From Sugiyamaella lignohabitans (taxonomy: Eukaryota; Ascomycota; Dipodascomycetes; Dipodascales; Trichomonascaceae): a stretch of DNA of 64,000 bases. The DNA lies in NCBI RefSeq assembly GCF_001640025.1, contig NC_031672.1:3472001-3536000 (forward strand), given 5' to 3'. Under the pieces are notes generated by a model. It was not told the origin of the DNA and did not search any database. It saw only the letters and a program-made list of their open reading frames with translations. The position numbers and the translations under genes are program-made. Below, piece after piece: positions 1 to 12,500 of the stretch (its first letter is position 1; each line of letters begins with the position of its first letter).

Positions 1-2
1 GC

Positions 3-808
3 CACGAGAACGAAGTCAAGCGGGTTGCTTGGTCATTTGACGGAATATTTTTGGCAACCTGCTCTCGTGATAAGAGCATATGGATCTGGGAAGGTAAGTT
101 TAAGACTGTCTGACGTTTGGATTTGCTAGTAAATAACTAACAAAGTTGCTAGCTGATGATATGAACGAAGAGTTTGAGTGTCTCAGTGTCCTTCAAGAGC
201 ATACGCAAGATGTCAAGCACGTAACATGGCATCCTAAGGAGATGTTACTGGCGTCAACGTCTTATGATGACACAATTCGCATATGGAAAGAAGATGATGA
301 TGATTGGACATGTGTAGCCGATATTGCTGGTCATACAGGTACAGTATGGGGTTGCGATTTCGAGACCCCCTCATCAGCTGAAAGCGAAGCCCGCTTGGTT
401 TCATGCTCTGACGACTTAACTTGCATTGTATGGGCCAGAGTGGGTAGTACAGGTGGATTCGATAGGAACGCCATTCCATCCACATTCCGCTCAGACCAGT
501 TATCTGAGGAATGGGTCAAGGAAGCAACGCTGCCTGCTGCTCATAGCAGAACAATTTACTCAATTGCGTGGAGCCCTACTAGCAGACGTATTGCTTCTGT
601 AGGTGCCGATGGCAAGCTTGTAATTTATAGTCAGAAACCCAACAGCACAGAGTGGTCAATTGATCAAATTATAGAAACATCGCATGGTATTTATGAGACG
701 AACTATGTTGTATGGGCCGCTCCTCGATCCGACGGCAAAGAACTAATACTGACAGGTGGAGACGATGGAAATGTCCACATCTGGCAGGAGTCCAGTTTGG
801 ATGCGTGA
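3..808 (+). CDS. CIA1: Cytosolic iron-sulfur assembly WD40 protein Cia1 (5' partial)
   Basis: WD40 beta-propeller scaffold of the cytosolic Fe-S assembly targeting complex, which hands clusters to nuclear and cytosolic apoproteins (family knowledge). The window starts inside the gene. A first visible exon (3-93) encodes [10 protein letters not shown] and ends in WE. An intron follows at 94-152 with a GTAAGT donor, a TAACTAAC branch and a GCTAG acceptor. The second exon (153-808) resumes in frame with [17 protein letters not shown], a signature stretch of Cia1 next to a WD repeat. Several WD-type repeats follow (for example [15 protein letters not shown] and a C-terminal NVHIWQES). The C-terminus is complete. 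It is convergent with SWD1, with about 150 bp between stops. The N-terminal propeller blades lie outside the window. Confidence 0.9.
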
Positions 809-956
809 ATAAAAATTATGATGCGATACATTAATACTAATAAATAGGCATGTTTGAATGCTCGGCCAAGCTGCTCAGCCTCAGATGGGTGGGCTCGGTC
901 CCAAGCCTCGAGACTACTGCTTTGGAAGATTCAATCATGAAGGACCTGAAGTGAGA

Positions 957-2527
957 TCAATCGTCGTCGTCGGAAACTGGTGGATCTTCAACCGGACCGA
1001 GAGACATAGGAATTACAAATGAATCCTCGGTATACTCTCCTCTGTTACGCTCGATTGTTATGACATCGACATCTCCTCCCTCCTCATCAAGCTTTTTCTT
1101 ATTTTCAGCAGCCTCGTCGACAAGATCAAACTCATCTTCTCGCTCTTCGTACTCTATATTCTCTTCAAGTTCAACAAAATCCGGTGCCAGTGCACTCCAT
1201 TTTTGAGGAATCGAATATGTCCAGAGATAGACTGCACCGGTATCTAGTCCAGTCGCTGCCACAGCTGCCTTGTTAGGGTGGAATTCTATATCTACAAGTT
1301 CCTCTTTTGGACCCTCGTATATTTTGACTAGTGATCCCATAGAAGTCTCCCACATATAGATATCATGGGCAGATTCATAAGTAGTAGCAACAACATATTC
1401 ACCGCTAGAACTCATTGCTATCGAGTTCCATTGCAAACGATTTACAACATCATGAAATTTGTGCTCAAGTTCCATATCCCACGATTCAGGCTCCATTCTG
1501 CTAAGATCTGGACTGTTGAAAAGCCGTATTGTACGGTCGGACGCGTTGACTACAATGCTTCGTCCTGAAGAACTGATTCGTATCTGCTTGATATTAGAAC
1601 TGCTGATTTTAAAACTACGCACGAGTTCCAAATCTTTAGTGCGAATAATGTTTAATGCTCCTTTGTTGGTTCCTGACAGAATATAATCTCCTTTTTTTGT
1701 GAATTCTGTTACGAGAGTTACTTGTTTGCCGGCTTTCGATTTCGTGTTGGTTTCGACTTCTGGCTTTTCTTCTACCTCCTGATCAACTTGCTGGTCGGAA
1801 TCTACATCCATTTTATCGGGATCTTCTTCTTTGGCCTTGGACTTTGAAGCTGCTGCCGATAAGGGATCAATCACCGTTGGCATCACTTTAACTATAGGCT
1901 TTTCACCAGTTAAATCGACATACCGTGGATGATCCTCATATAGAGATGCAACAAAAATGTTATTATTATCAGGATGAAGAGATGCATTCCAAACAGGGGC
2001 TCCAAGGTTGATAGTTTTCACCGCCTGACCAGTGCTAAGATCCCATAAGATACATTTCCAATCTCTAGAAGATGATAATATGTATCTACCATCTCGAGAC
2101 CAGCTAATAGATTGAATTGGCCGTGTGTGTCCTCGCAAAATCAGAATAACCCCGTATGTATCATAATCAAAAATGACAATTGTGCCATCTAGTAAACCGG
2201 ACGCGAGATAATCGCCTTTTCTATTGAACTTGATGCATGCTGAGTGACCCCATACTACAAATTGTGTTAGTCTATACAATAGAAAACCCCCAGTAAATGA
2301 CGCGATGTTTCAATTATTGGATCTTAGGTGTGTATATTCTCACAAAGATAACGTCTTAGACAACATCGAATTGTAAGACCCAATTTTCCAATAATCAACT
2401 ACTGCCAGAGATATCATGTCAGAAACGAGATTAGACAATGAAATATAAAAAACGTACCAAACGAATGAGTTAATGTATCGGGAAATTCCTGTGCTAGAGC
2501 AAAAGGATCTAGTAAAGACAGGTTCAT
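957..2527 (-). CDS. SWD1: COMPASS complex WD40 subunit Swd1 (RbBP5 homologue)
   Basis: Subunit of the Set1/COMPASS histone H3K4 methyltransferase complex, acting in the nucleus. Two exons: a 70-nt first exon (2527-2458) encoding MNLSLLDPFALAQEFPDTL, a 203-bp intron (2457-2255; GTACGT donor, ACTAAC branch, TTGTAG acceptor), then a long exon (2254-957). The joined protein is about 455 aa, close to yeast Swd1 (426 aa). WD repeats occupy roughly residues 25-380, interrupted by an acidic, Lys-rich insertion. The motif WSALAPDFVELEENIEYEER after the propeller is highly characteristic of Swd1/RbBP5. The C-terminus is acidic and ends PPVSDDDD. The start was chosen because only the spliced form restores the conserved MNLSLLDPFA N-terminus. 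It is divergent from ESF1. Confidence 0.93.
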
Positions 2528-3078
2528 TCCTCAAAACAAATGGGATGATTAATGGCTTTTCTCAGGCTCGAATACTGGAGATCACGATCTCGCGATTTAT
2601 CTCACTACTGTGCCTGGATCTGTTGGGCTGGGGTTCCAGAACCAGTAACAACTGAGGTATTGTTGTTATCGATGTTAGCATCGACAGACAATAGTGGATG
2701 ATAGTTATAACGAGTTGCAGCTTAATCAATATAATATTAGTTAGGGAAAAAGTAAGACTTAAGGAAATCTAGTTAATCAAATTAAAACCTGATAAAAACC
2801 CTCTATTTAAATACTTTACAAAGGTACGCTAGCTTGTTTGACACCCTCCAATTAATAACCAATCTGACTTATACGTGTATAAGGCTTATTAATCTTTCTC
2901 TCAGATAGAAAGTCTCGGCCTTCTGGTTCATAGATCTCCACAAGATCCGTTAGATACAGCCGTGTATCTCAGGGGGAAGTGAAATTTTTGAGCCGTATAA
3001 AAAATAAATCATGTCGATCATAAATATTTTGAAGTCAATAATCCTATTTATCTATACTTTTGACAGGTAGTTTAAAAA
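2528..3078. promoter_or_regulatory. Divergent SWD1/ESF1 intergenic region
   Basis: 551 bp between the start codons of SWD1 (minus) and ESF1 (plus). AT-rich, with no supported ORF. A GAAATTTTT tract at about 2981-2989 loosely resembles the RRPE element of yeast ribosome-biogenesis promoters, but it is not an exact match. I see no other clear site. Confidence 0.4.
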
Positions 3079-5085
3079 ATGGCTCGAAAGTCTGCTGCTG
3101 GTGGTGCTGCTAATAAGTCTAATCCTAGGCCCAAGGCTGAGGCTGTGACAAGTGACCCAAGATTTGCATCCGTTCATAATGATCCAAGATTCAACTTACC
3201 GAAGAGAAAGAATATCAAAAGTGATCTGGACAGTAGATTCAAAGATGCTATCAGCAAAGAGAAGGAGTTCCAAAAAGTTGAAACCATTGATAAATATGGA
3301 CGAAAAATTAGTAGGAACAATACTAGGAAAGAGTTGGAACGATATTATAACCTAGATGATGAGAAAAAGGCCGACTCTGAGGAGAGCGAGAGTGAGCAGG
3401 AAGAAAAAGCGACGGCAGATATTCAGGAAGACTCTGAATCTGAGTCTGAATCTTCTGATGAAAGCGATGATGAAGAGAAGCTGGCAAAGTCTGTTACATA
3501 TGATCGTGCCAGAGGAGAGGGTCCAGAAGACTCGGAGAGCAGCAGCTCTGATGATAGTAGTTCTGATGATAGCGATGACAGTGACGATGATGTCTTTGGT
3601 GATGAGGAAGATTATGATGAAGAGGAAGAGGAGGGACCAGGAGTCAAGCCAAAGGTTGAACTTGGTGATGAAACTTCATCATTTGCAGTTGTTAACATGG
3701 ATTGGGACAACATCCGTGCAGTTGATCTGATGGCCACTTTATCCAGTTTTGCACCAGCTCGTGGAAGAATTGTGTCCGTTAGTATCTATCCCAGTGAATA
3801 TGGAAAAGAAAAAATGGCTCAAGAAGAACTTCAAGGACCAGCCAAGGAGTTATTTGTTGACTCGAAGAAAAAGAGCAAGTCCAAGAAACCAGTTAGTGAC
3901 GAAGAGTCGTCCGACGAAGAAGAAATCAATGAAAAGACTATTATTCAAGAAGATAAAGGAGAAGAAGTTGATGGGTCTAAACTCAGAAAATACCAACTAC
4001 AACGTCTGAAATACTACTATGCTGTGGTCAAGTGTGACTCTGTTGCGACTGCTAAGAACATCTACGACAATGTAGATGGTACTGAATACGAATCGACTGC
4101 CAACTTTTTTGATTTGAGATATATCCCTGAAGGCATGGACTTTGAAGATGCTCCTAGAGACGAGTGTACAAAGATTCCCTCCAATTATAAGCCGAACAAC
4201 TTTGTCACTGACGCTCTCCAGCATTCTAAAGTAAAGCTCACTTGGGACGAAACACCCAGCGAAAGATTACAACTTGCTTCCAAGGCATTCAGTCAGAAAG
4301 AAATTGACGATATGGATTTTAAGGCATATCTTGCCAGTGATAGTGAGGATGAAGAAGAAGCTGGTGAGGATGCACGCGAAAAATATCTTTCGTTGCTAGG
4401 ACCCATGGCTAATAAGCTTAACGGAAAGGACGGTAAAGACAGCGATGGAGAAGATGACGTGGATATGGAAATCACGTTTACTCCTGGTTTGGATGAGGCA
4501 GGAAAAGCTCAAGAGGAAGAGAAGGAAGAGACGACAATCGAGAAGTACCGTCGTAAAGAAAAGGAACGAAGAAAGAAGAGAATGGAGAAGTTCAAAGAAT
4601 CCAAGCATGCTGATGATGACGAGGAAGCCGTCACCAAACCTGATATCAAACAAACCAATAAAAAGAACAAAAAGGGTGCCAAGGTGGACGACAAGAAGGC
4701 TGCAGAGATGGAACTTCTTCTTATGGATGACAATCTTGACAATCTCCAAGCCAAAAAGTCTGATCAGATCGATCGGAACGTTAAGAAATCGAAGAAGAGC
4801 AAGAAACTACAGGAGGCAGAAGCTGCCGAAACTGGTTTCGATATGCAAGACGAGCGTTTCAAAGATTTGTTTGAAAATCCTGACTATGCTATCGACACTA
4901 CTGTTCCTCAATTTAAGAAGACCGATGGTATGGAGAAGGTAATGAGCGAGCGTAGAAAGAGATCTCAAAACACTGGTAATGGCTCGGCTTCCAAATCTTC
5001 TTCCAAACGAAAGGTAGACTCCGTGGACGGCAAAGACGAACTTCTTTCGCTCGTAGAAAAGGTCAAGAGACGGGCAAAGAAATAA
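3079..5085 (+). CDS. ESF1: 18S pre-rRNA processing factor Esf1
   Basis: Nucleolar protein needed for early pre-rRNA processing and 40S subunit biogenesis (family knowledge). A single exon of 668 aa (yeast Esf1 is 628 aa). The N-terminus carries the typical DPRFASVHNDPRFNLPKR block and DKYGRKI. Residues about 90-190 are very acidic and Ser-rich. The central conserved ESF1 region contains VVNMDWDNIRAVDLMATLSS and RKYQLQRLKYYYAVVKCDS. Lys/Glu-rich linkers follow. A C-terminal NUC153 motif (DERFKDLFENPDYAIDTT) sits around residues 595-625. The start ATG has an A-rich leader. Many antisense ORFs inside it are shadows of its low-complexity sequence. Confidence 0.95.
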   Translation: MARKSAAGGAANKSNPRPKAEAVTSDPRFASVHNDPRFNLPKRKNIKSDLDSRFKDAISKEKEFQKVETIDKYGRKISRNNTRKELERYYNLDDEKKADSEESESEQEEKATADIQEDSESESESSDESDDEEKLAKSVTYDRARGEGPEDSESSSSDDSSSDDSDDSDDDVFGDEEDYDEEEEEGPGVKPKVELGDETSSFAVVNMDWDNIRAVDLMATLSSFAPARGRIVSVSIYPSEYGKEKMAQEELQGPAKELFVDSKKKSKSKKPVSDEESSDEEEINEKTIIQEDKGEEVDGSKLRKYQLQRLKYYYAVVKCDSVATAKNIYDNVDGTEYESTANFFDLRYIPEGMDFEDAPRDECTKIPSNYKPNNFVTDALQHSKVKLTWDETPSERLQLASKAFSQKEIDDMDFKAYLASDSEDEEEAGEDAREKYLSLLGPMANKLNGKDGKDSDGEDDVDMEITFTPGLDEAGKAQEEEKEETTIEKYRRKEKERRKKRMEKFKESKHADDDEEAVTKPDIKQTNKKNKKGAKVDDKKAAEMELLLMDDNLDNLQAKKSDQIDRNVKKSKKSKKLQEAEAAETGFDMQDERFKDLFENPDYAIDTTVPQFKKTDGMEKVMSERRKRSQNTGNGSASKSSSKRKVDSVDGKDELLSLVEKVKRRAKK

Positions 5086-5298
5086 GCATCCTATAGCATT
5101 ATGTATATTTTAATTTATTTTATTCATTCACCAGCCCTAGTTGAGCTCTGTGAGCAAGTACGCGTCGCCCTAGTTCGACAAAAACTGAAGGGATCCGGTC
5201 TGAAGCTGAGCCTCAGCACGCAGATATATAAAGCGGAAGTCAAAATAAGTCTAGATTTGATAACTACATGCAATTTTTCCTAGTGATTTCGTTCACTG

Positions 5299-7848
5299 TC
5301 AATTGGCAGGGCTGGTGGCAGGGGATTCGGTGTGGGCATTGGCATCGCTCAGGCCGCGTGTCGTCAGGTCGGGTATGGAGGTAGGAAGGGGTTGATCGGT
5401 TTTTGTGAATGCGGTGGTTTCTGGGTCATATATATTGGCCGGTGTCTGTTCGCCGTCTTTAACAGCGTCCGTAGCAACGTTAAAAGTTGTTTCATTTCCA
5501 CTGTTCTCTTTGTTGGCAGATGGTGAACCTTGGCTATCAGCCTGGTTGATATTGAGACCATTTAGACCCTTGACGCAATCTTCTAGTCGCTGCCAGCTCT
5601 CAAGTCTAGCACGTTCGCGTTCCTCTTCAGACTCTTTGGCCTGTCGATACATGATTGAACACTGATCGTAGAGTACCGGGTTGGCTTCCATAAACACCTT
5701 TGTGGCATTGAACACCATACCATGGATCGTTCTGTTCCAGTGGCCCGAGTTCTCATGTAAAGCCGGGAATATTATTGGCAAGATTGTCTCTGAATACTCA
5801 GTAACCAGGTTACAAAAGTATTCATGAGTCCAGTAATAAAGAGCACGCTCAGCCACCTGGAAATGAGGACTCGAGATACACTTTGCCAGTTGCATAAATA
5901 GTGGGACATGGATCTTTTGGAACTGATGTGGCTCAATCACTTCAAATATATCTTCAATTTCAATCAAAAATAGCACTTCCTTGGGTGAATTGACTTTGGG
6001 CCAGTACCTCAGTAATCCCATAATAATCTCTTCAGTCAGTGAATCATCTTTCTCAAGAAACTGAACCACGCAGTATGCTAGCTGTGAATGGTATAAGCTT
6101 AGAGCTCTTGCCTTGTGAAGCGGCAGTAGCACTCGGCCGAGAAAGATCTTGTGTTCAGCTTTCAAGGGAAGTGCAAATCCATTAATAATACTTCCTAAAA
6201 TTTCTAGCAGCTCAGCGATACCATTGAATCGATCTGTTTCATATACAAATTGAAAAAAGACATTATTAATAGATCGACGAATAAATGCTCGTAATGTCAG
6301 GAATTTGCCATAAGTTCTGTGTAGTGTTGTTTTCAGGCAGTCTCGTTCGCGGGGGTCCTCACTGTCAAACAACTCCAGCAGCTGTTGAATGAATCGTTGG
6401 TCAATATACTGCTTGGCAATGTTCACATTAAACGAAGGAGACTCCATAAATCGAAGGAAGAAGTCATACACTAGAGCCATATGAGGCCATGCTACCTCGC
6501 TAACAGGCTCATCTTCATCGGGGTCAAAAATATCTCCTACTGGATTGACTGGTGGTCCAATAGGACGGAACAGGTTCTTTACAAACATCTCAATCACTGA
6601 AGCATGCATTTGCTCATTGAATGTGATTGGTGTCGTCGATACAAAGTCGATCAACTCACAAAGAATATTGCGTTTCATTTCCTTTCCTTGAATATCGGCT
6701 GCTGGGTCGTTAAAGTCAAACAATACTTTACATTGGTCAACTTTACGCAGGAAAAGCTCGCTATGGTCGGCAGGCGATACTTCATTGAAATTCGGTAGAT
6801 GTTCTAACTCTCTTTTAGCCGAAATTTCAAAACGTGAAGAATTGTGTCTTTTTGGTGCTCTGATGCCATCAAATGAACCAAATCTATCAATAGACAGACG
6901 ATTGGCTTGTGACGGGCTGTTTGGTCCAGATGTTCCGGGAAGTTCTAAATCACTTGGCATTGTCTCTGTAGATCCAGGTGCCGGAACAAATGGATAGCCT
7001 GAAGGTCCGACAGCCAAAACAGGTCGATTACTTCCTGGACTGCCTCCACCTCCACTAGAGGGTGAGGTCGGGCCACTGTTATTACCACCAATTCCAATGA
7101 AAGATGGCGACAGCTGAGCTCCCACTCCTGGAGTCTGTCTTGGATCTAATGAGATTGTAGGGATATTATCAGAAGCGGTAGCTGCAACAGTGGCAGACGA
7201 AACTGGCGTCGTTACAACTACTGCTGGAGAGGCAGACCCAGATCCAGGTCCTGATCCAGATCCTGACCCGGTCAAAGCACCAGCCTGGCTTGATGGCGGA
7301 GTTGATGCTGAAGGACTCTTGCTACCACTGCTGCCAGAGCTGGCCCCTAGTCCTGATCCACTGCCTCTTACTCCTCCACTATTCGACCCACTACTATTGC
7401 TACTGCCACCTGGTGAATTGCCATCTCCCTTGACAATCTCAATGGCGCTCCTTCCATTCCCACCAGACTGGTCCTGGCCTGCTTCCCCTGCTCCACCAGA
7501 CTGTTGCTGCTGTCTCAGCTGTTCATGTGAATGAGACTTTGCAAGCTTATCGTCTCTCTTTCTATTCTTTGTATCTTGACTTTTCGATCGGCTTAGCTAT
7601 TTACTTGTTAGTTTTTCTATATACTTCTCAGCTTGGCTCTCCTGACTACCAGCAACCAGCCCCCTATGAACCTTTATCCAGTCCGGACGCCAATTCAACG
7701 ACTGCCAACATAGACAATATCATACGAAACGGATAGATACCAACCATCTGAATAACTCAGCTACAACTTCCAAAAAGACAAAACGAAAAACACCAGATAT
7801 ACCGTATTATTCTATCACACTTACTCTTTTAGTCCAGCCTTTCATCAT
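5299..7848 (-). CDS. RTS1: PP2A B56-type regulatory subunit Rts1
   Basis: Regulatory B' subunit that targets protein phosphatase 2A, with roles at centromeres, in the cell cycle and in stress responses (family knowledge). A 24-nt first exon (7848-7825) encodes MMKGWTKR, matching the MMRGFKQR start of yeast Rts1. A 228-bp intron follows (7824-7597; GTAAGT, ACTAAC branch, ATAG acceptor), then exon 2 (7596-5299). The predicted protein is 773 aa (yeast 757). The first ~270 residues are Gly/Ser/Pro-rich low complexity. The B56 HEAT-like domain starts at [16 protein letters not shown] (about 275) and runs to about 655, including [18 protein letters not shown] and [16 protein letters not shown]. The long exon has no in-frame ATG at a sensible position upstream, so the micro-exon supplies the start. 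Confidence 0.94.
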
Positions 7849-9567
7849 CGTGGAATGCGACGAATCCCAACCCCTGTTGGTGGATCTCCTCCTGTGCCTA
7901 TTACTTGAGCAATTACTAGGTCGTAATTCTTATTTTGACCCGAGTATATTGACTTTTGCAATATCTACTCTTTTGAACTGTCAACCAAGGGTCCACCTCT
8001 AAAGCCTGTTTGTTTCGTGTTGTTGTTGTTCGGTCTGTCCTTACAAAAACAGGTCTTTCCGCGTTCCAAACTTCCAATGGCGTTTCGTGCCTTGTCTCTA
8101 TAAATTATACTATTACAATGACCCACGTTTGACAAATATTAAGGTGTTTACCTACTATCCTGCCTCTTCACTTGTGAATTCTGTCGTCACTGCACCGCTA
8201 AATAACCGCTGCTAACTGAGTCGACTGTCGTTTATGATCGAGTCCAAATGAATATCTACGCTCAGTTTTCAGTATTTCAACTTGTCAACACCCTGTTATA
8301 TTCTAACAGTAATCTAGAGGCTGTTTTTTGTCGAGTTCTCCTTACTCCTATTCCGCCTCCACTTTGAAATCACGTCTAATTAATGCACCTTCTGACTGAT
8401 AAAATAATCTTAGTCGTATTTGTTGCTATCAATAGAACTTGTCGAATTCTCTCACTTCAACCAAACAAATCAGTTGCAGCCTACTCGAATTCGAGTTTAC
8501 TCCAGAGTTTTATCGTCTCGTGCTTGTTTATGTTCTGCTATGCTGAGGTCAGTCGCGGTGTTTTGAGTATGTGTATGTGTATGTGTGTATGTTTATCGAC
8601 AATGGTGACGACACTCAGTAATATTCACGTAGGACCTGTAGTACTGGTAGTACCTGGGTGATGCAGAAAGGCTCAATGACCCGCTTTCACTTCTCTCTTA
8701 CTATTCTCCCAACCAGGCTGGCCAAAACAGAAATACCCCACAGCAACCTCAGCTGCCGCCCTATATAACCACTTTCAAGTGTACGGCGCTATCTCCCCCT
8801 ATAGTATAGTATGGTCTACTACGCCTATAGGGGTATACAGTTATACTGAGTTGTACTGAGTTATTTGGTAAGCTATACTGAATTATTCTGAGTTATTTGG
8901 TAAGCTATAGTGAATTCTAATGAGAGGTCGGTGTGTGTTTATTCAGCCAAGACATTGCTGTCGAGCTTGCTTTCAATTGTCTGAATGTGAGATTGACATA
9001 GCAGGTGAAATGGCTTGGCAGTGAGATTTCCCGGTTCTAGCAGGGATGAAAAATGCTTAGATTCAGCGAATCACTCTGTCAGTTGGTTTCATCAGAGCTT
9101 CTGAATCTAGATACTACTGTAGCTTTTGTAATTCTAATTATTATATTATTTTATTTTGGGGCCACAATGAGATCAGGAAGGTGGATTCGTGACATCTTTC
9201 TGGTCGTGTCAACTACAAACATCGATACGTCCAAAATGTAACCCCACCCCTTCCATCCTCATAGCCCCTTTAACCTTGTATTCTAGTCTTTATAGTCGTT
9301 ATTTATACCCATTGTAACCTCTACCGTTACTTTACTTTACGAAGTTCTCATAGATATCAGGCATTTACTCGTGATTGTCCTCTGCCAAGCCTAAACACCA
9401 AGGACTGAGGCTCGGCCCCAACCAGCAGATGCAAGTCATGTTTCACAGTGATTAAAATAAACGTATAGAAATTGACCATATTCTCTAATTTTTCAGCGTT
9501 AATTTATAGTGTAGAGTCATTAGCAGCTAGCAAAAAGCAAAAAGGCAGCAGTGGTATCATCAAGTCA
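7849..9567. other. Intergenic region, RTS1 upstream to MYO2 downstream
   Basis: 1.7 kb with no supported gene. The first several hundred bases are pyrimidine-rich leader/promoter of RTS1. Short TG-rich (about 8570-8593) and TATAG/TACTGAGTTAT-like direct repeats (about 8805-8915) are visible; GTTATTTGGTAAGCTATA recurs at about 8860 and 8893. ORFs of 60-90 codons here lack family resemblance and have unlikely composition. Confidence 0.4.
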
Positions 9568-12500
9568 TCACGCCGCAATGGGGTATCCGTCATTAGGAGG
9601 CTCGCTAAGCATTCCAGCATCTGACAGGCTGGTTCCGTCAGTGATATCCTGACTAGGTAGTTGCTGCTGTTGAATCTGTTGTGATTCATCACCATTAATG
9701 GCTGCTTGGTTAACAGTAGCTGTCAGCTCGGCAAGTCGCTTAAGATTGGGAACTTGCAACCAACCTGGGATGTAGGATTCAATGCGTTTTAGTACACGAG
9801 GCTCCATTATCTCAAATGGACCACTATCGTCGAGTGGAATAGCCTCCAGCAGAAGGGTGTTGTTGTTATCATTCTTCACTCTTGAAGCCACAGCATTCAG
9901 GATTTCGGCACTGATAGGAGGTTCGTAATCAGCAACAAGGTATTGGTTGATCAACTTCTGGACCTGGGCTGGTGTCAAAGTCCAGCAAATATCATAAATG
10001 ATATCGATATCTTCCATTGTAGATTTCTTAAGCTGCAGCAGCTTGACTGATTGCATGATATGTTCGAGTCTTAGAATGCCCTCAGCAACGTCGTGTGCTT
10101 TACACCACTCCTCAATACGAGTGATATTATAGTTGATTTGAAGACCTCGCTTCCACGACAAGAATGCTCTTCTCATCAGCAAGTCGTTGAATGCTTTAAC
10201 ACCAACAAGCTTGAGTAGTTCCATGATAGGTTGCTTGACAAACTCTGGTTCCAGATAGTATGCATCCATGGCTTTGTGAACCTTGTTGAATAGACTCAAC
10301 AAGTCATCCATAGTAGCGGTGTTTCCACTTCCAGTGAACATCTTTGACAAGAACCTCGTGTTTTCTTGAGTAATAAAGCCTGGCAATGATTGCGACATGA
10401 CAATAGCAGGCACAATCATCTTGTCCAGTACCTTTTTAATCTCCTTCATCCATGTGTGATAGATGTTAAACTCAAGGTTCTCAAGGTCCTGTTTGACAAT
10501 GCCAACCAAGCGACCATATTCTTGGAACTCGAATTCGCCCATTTCATCAAGCAAAGCCTCATTTTGCACAATGTTGGCCTCTGCAAGACAGATAAAGGAA
10601 AGGATTTCGTGAACATTAGAAATCCAGAATGCACCAGGGTTGATAACATCCTCACCAGTATGCTTCATGACTGAATCCTGAATAGCGTGCATAGCTTGTC
10701 CAAGGAATCTCTCAGACTCTTTAACGAATCCCAGTCTCCACATCTCAGAAGTAATCAAGTTGATAATGTTAGCTGGGAACAAAATCTCCTTGGGGGTGAT
10801 CTTTTCATTACTGCTTGGAGCAGGAATCTTCAAATTAAAGATCATGCCTTGGATGACTTCAGTATGTAGAACCTTTTCATCCTCCAACAACCGTTCAATC
10901 TCTCCGTTCAAGCCAATAGATCCAATACTGATCTCAGTACTCGCACTGTATTGACGGCCGTGATGGTGAAGCTCATTAGAGTTGGGAATAGCAATAGAAG
11001 CAGGTCTAGGACTGAAACCAGCAGCTTCGTCAAACGCACCACCAGCAAGAGCTCCAGCAGCAGCACCTCCAAGGGCATTAGTAAGCGACCGTCTCTTGGG
11101 ATTGCGCTTCTTTGGAGAGGCTGTATTGAGATTATTGCCGCCATTGAGAACACCTCCAAGACTACGCAGAGGTGTCAAGCTAGGAGCAAATGTTGAAGGT
11201 TGTGCCTTGATAGCATTCTCCAGATCTATGCGCAACTGGCTAATAGTTTCATTCAGACTGGCATGTTTTTCTTCATATTCCTTGACCGTCTTAGCAGACT
11301 CACTTAATGCCAATTCTTTAGCTTCTAGTTCTTCACGCACACGCTTGTTTTCTTCTACTTGTGATTGCAGTTTGGCCACGATATGATCGTGTTCCTTTTG
11401 GACTGATGCCAAATTGGCCTTTATAGTATCAATTTCACGCAGCAGTTGTTGTCTTGTTTCATCTGATTCATTGGAATAATCAACCAAACGCTGTTCAGAT
11501 TCACCATGCTTACGTTGCCACTGAGAAATCTGGTTATGTAGACCATCAATGGTACTCTGCAACTTTTTGTTGTCCTCTCTACGAGTGGCCAAAGATTGCG
11601 TGAGCTCGACAACCTTGTTTTCCAGTCGATACTGAACTTCTTTGTAGTGGTTAACCGACTTAGCTTCAAGTCGCAGTTGTTTAAGCTCTTTGATAGCAGC
11701 TCTACGACGAACCAAACCTTGAACAAGAATAATCTTGTTACGAGTAGCATGATATTCTTTTCTGGCCACATGACCTCTCCAAACTTTTTGAATGGTAATG
11801 GCAGCACTGTCGTATCTAGCTTGTAATAGACGTCTTCGAAGCATGTAACCACGAACCATTCTCTGCAAAGCAATAATAGAAGTACGGGTTTGAGAATAGC
11901 TTGTCCGAGCAGTGTAGCCTCTCCATCTCGTCTGGATGACAGTGGCAGCAGCCTCGCGGCGTTCATTCTCATATCTTTTTCTAGCAATGAAGCCACGAAT
12001 CAAAGTCTGGGCAGCTATAATGCTTTGACGAGTAGCAAGGTATTGCTTGCGGAAGTGTAACATGCGTAAGTTTTTCTGGATAACGATAGCACATTCATTG
12101 AGGCGGTCACTACGCAGCTTTTCAAGGTACGCCAACATACCGGCTCTGAAAAAGATTTTGGTCTTACCGAGTTGATACTTATCAGGCGACTGAATAGATT
12201 GTTGTAGAATCACATCACACAACTCTTTGACAGCCACTGACCAGTTGGTCGATGGGACCAACATGTAGTAACGCGACGCAAACTCTTCATAGGTCCATCG
12301 GGTGGGGAAACCAGCACATGAAATCCGAATTGTCTCTAAAACACCACATGCTCGTAGCTGCGACAAAACCATAGGACCATTGAATTTCCAGGCCGCCTTA
12401 TCATCATTGGGCTTGATACATCGGATATAGTGTACATTTGTCGAGTTGATAGTAGTCATAAGCTCAATCAATGAGCCCTTGAATATACTACCTAGAGTTG

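Noticed and set aside
3356..4749. Several overlapping ORFs on both strands inside ESF1
   Set aside because: Low-complexity shadows of the acidic and lysine-rich ESF1 coding sequence.
7190..7534. 114-codon Pro/Leu-rich ORF on the plus strand
   Set aside because: Antisense shadow of the Gly/Ser/Pro-rich N-terminus of RTS1.
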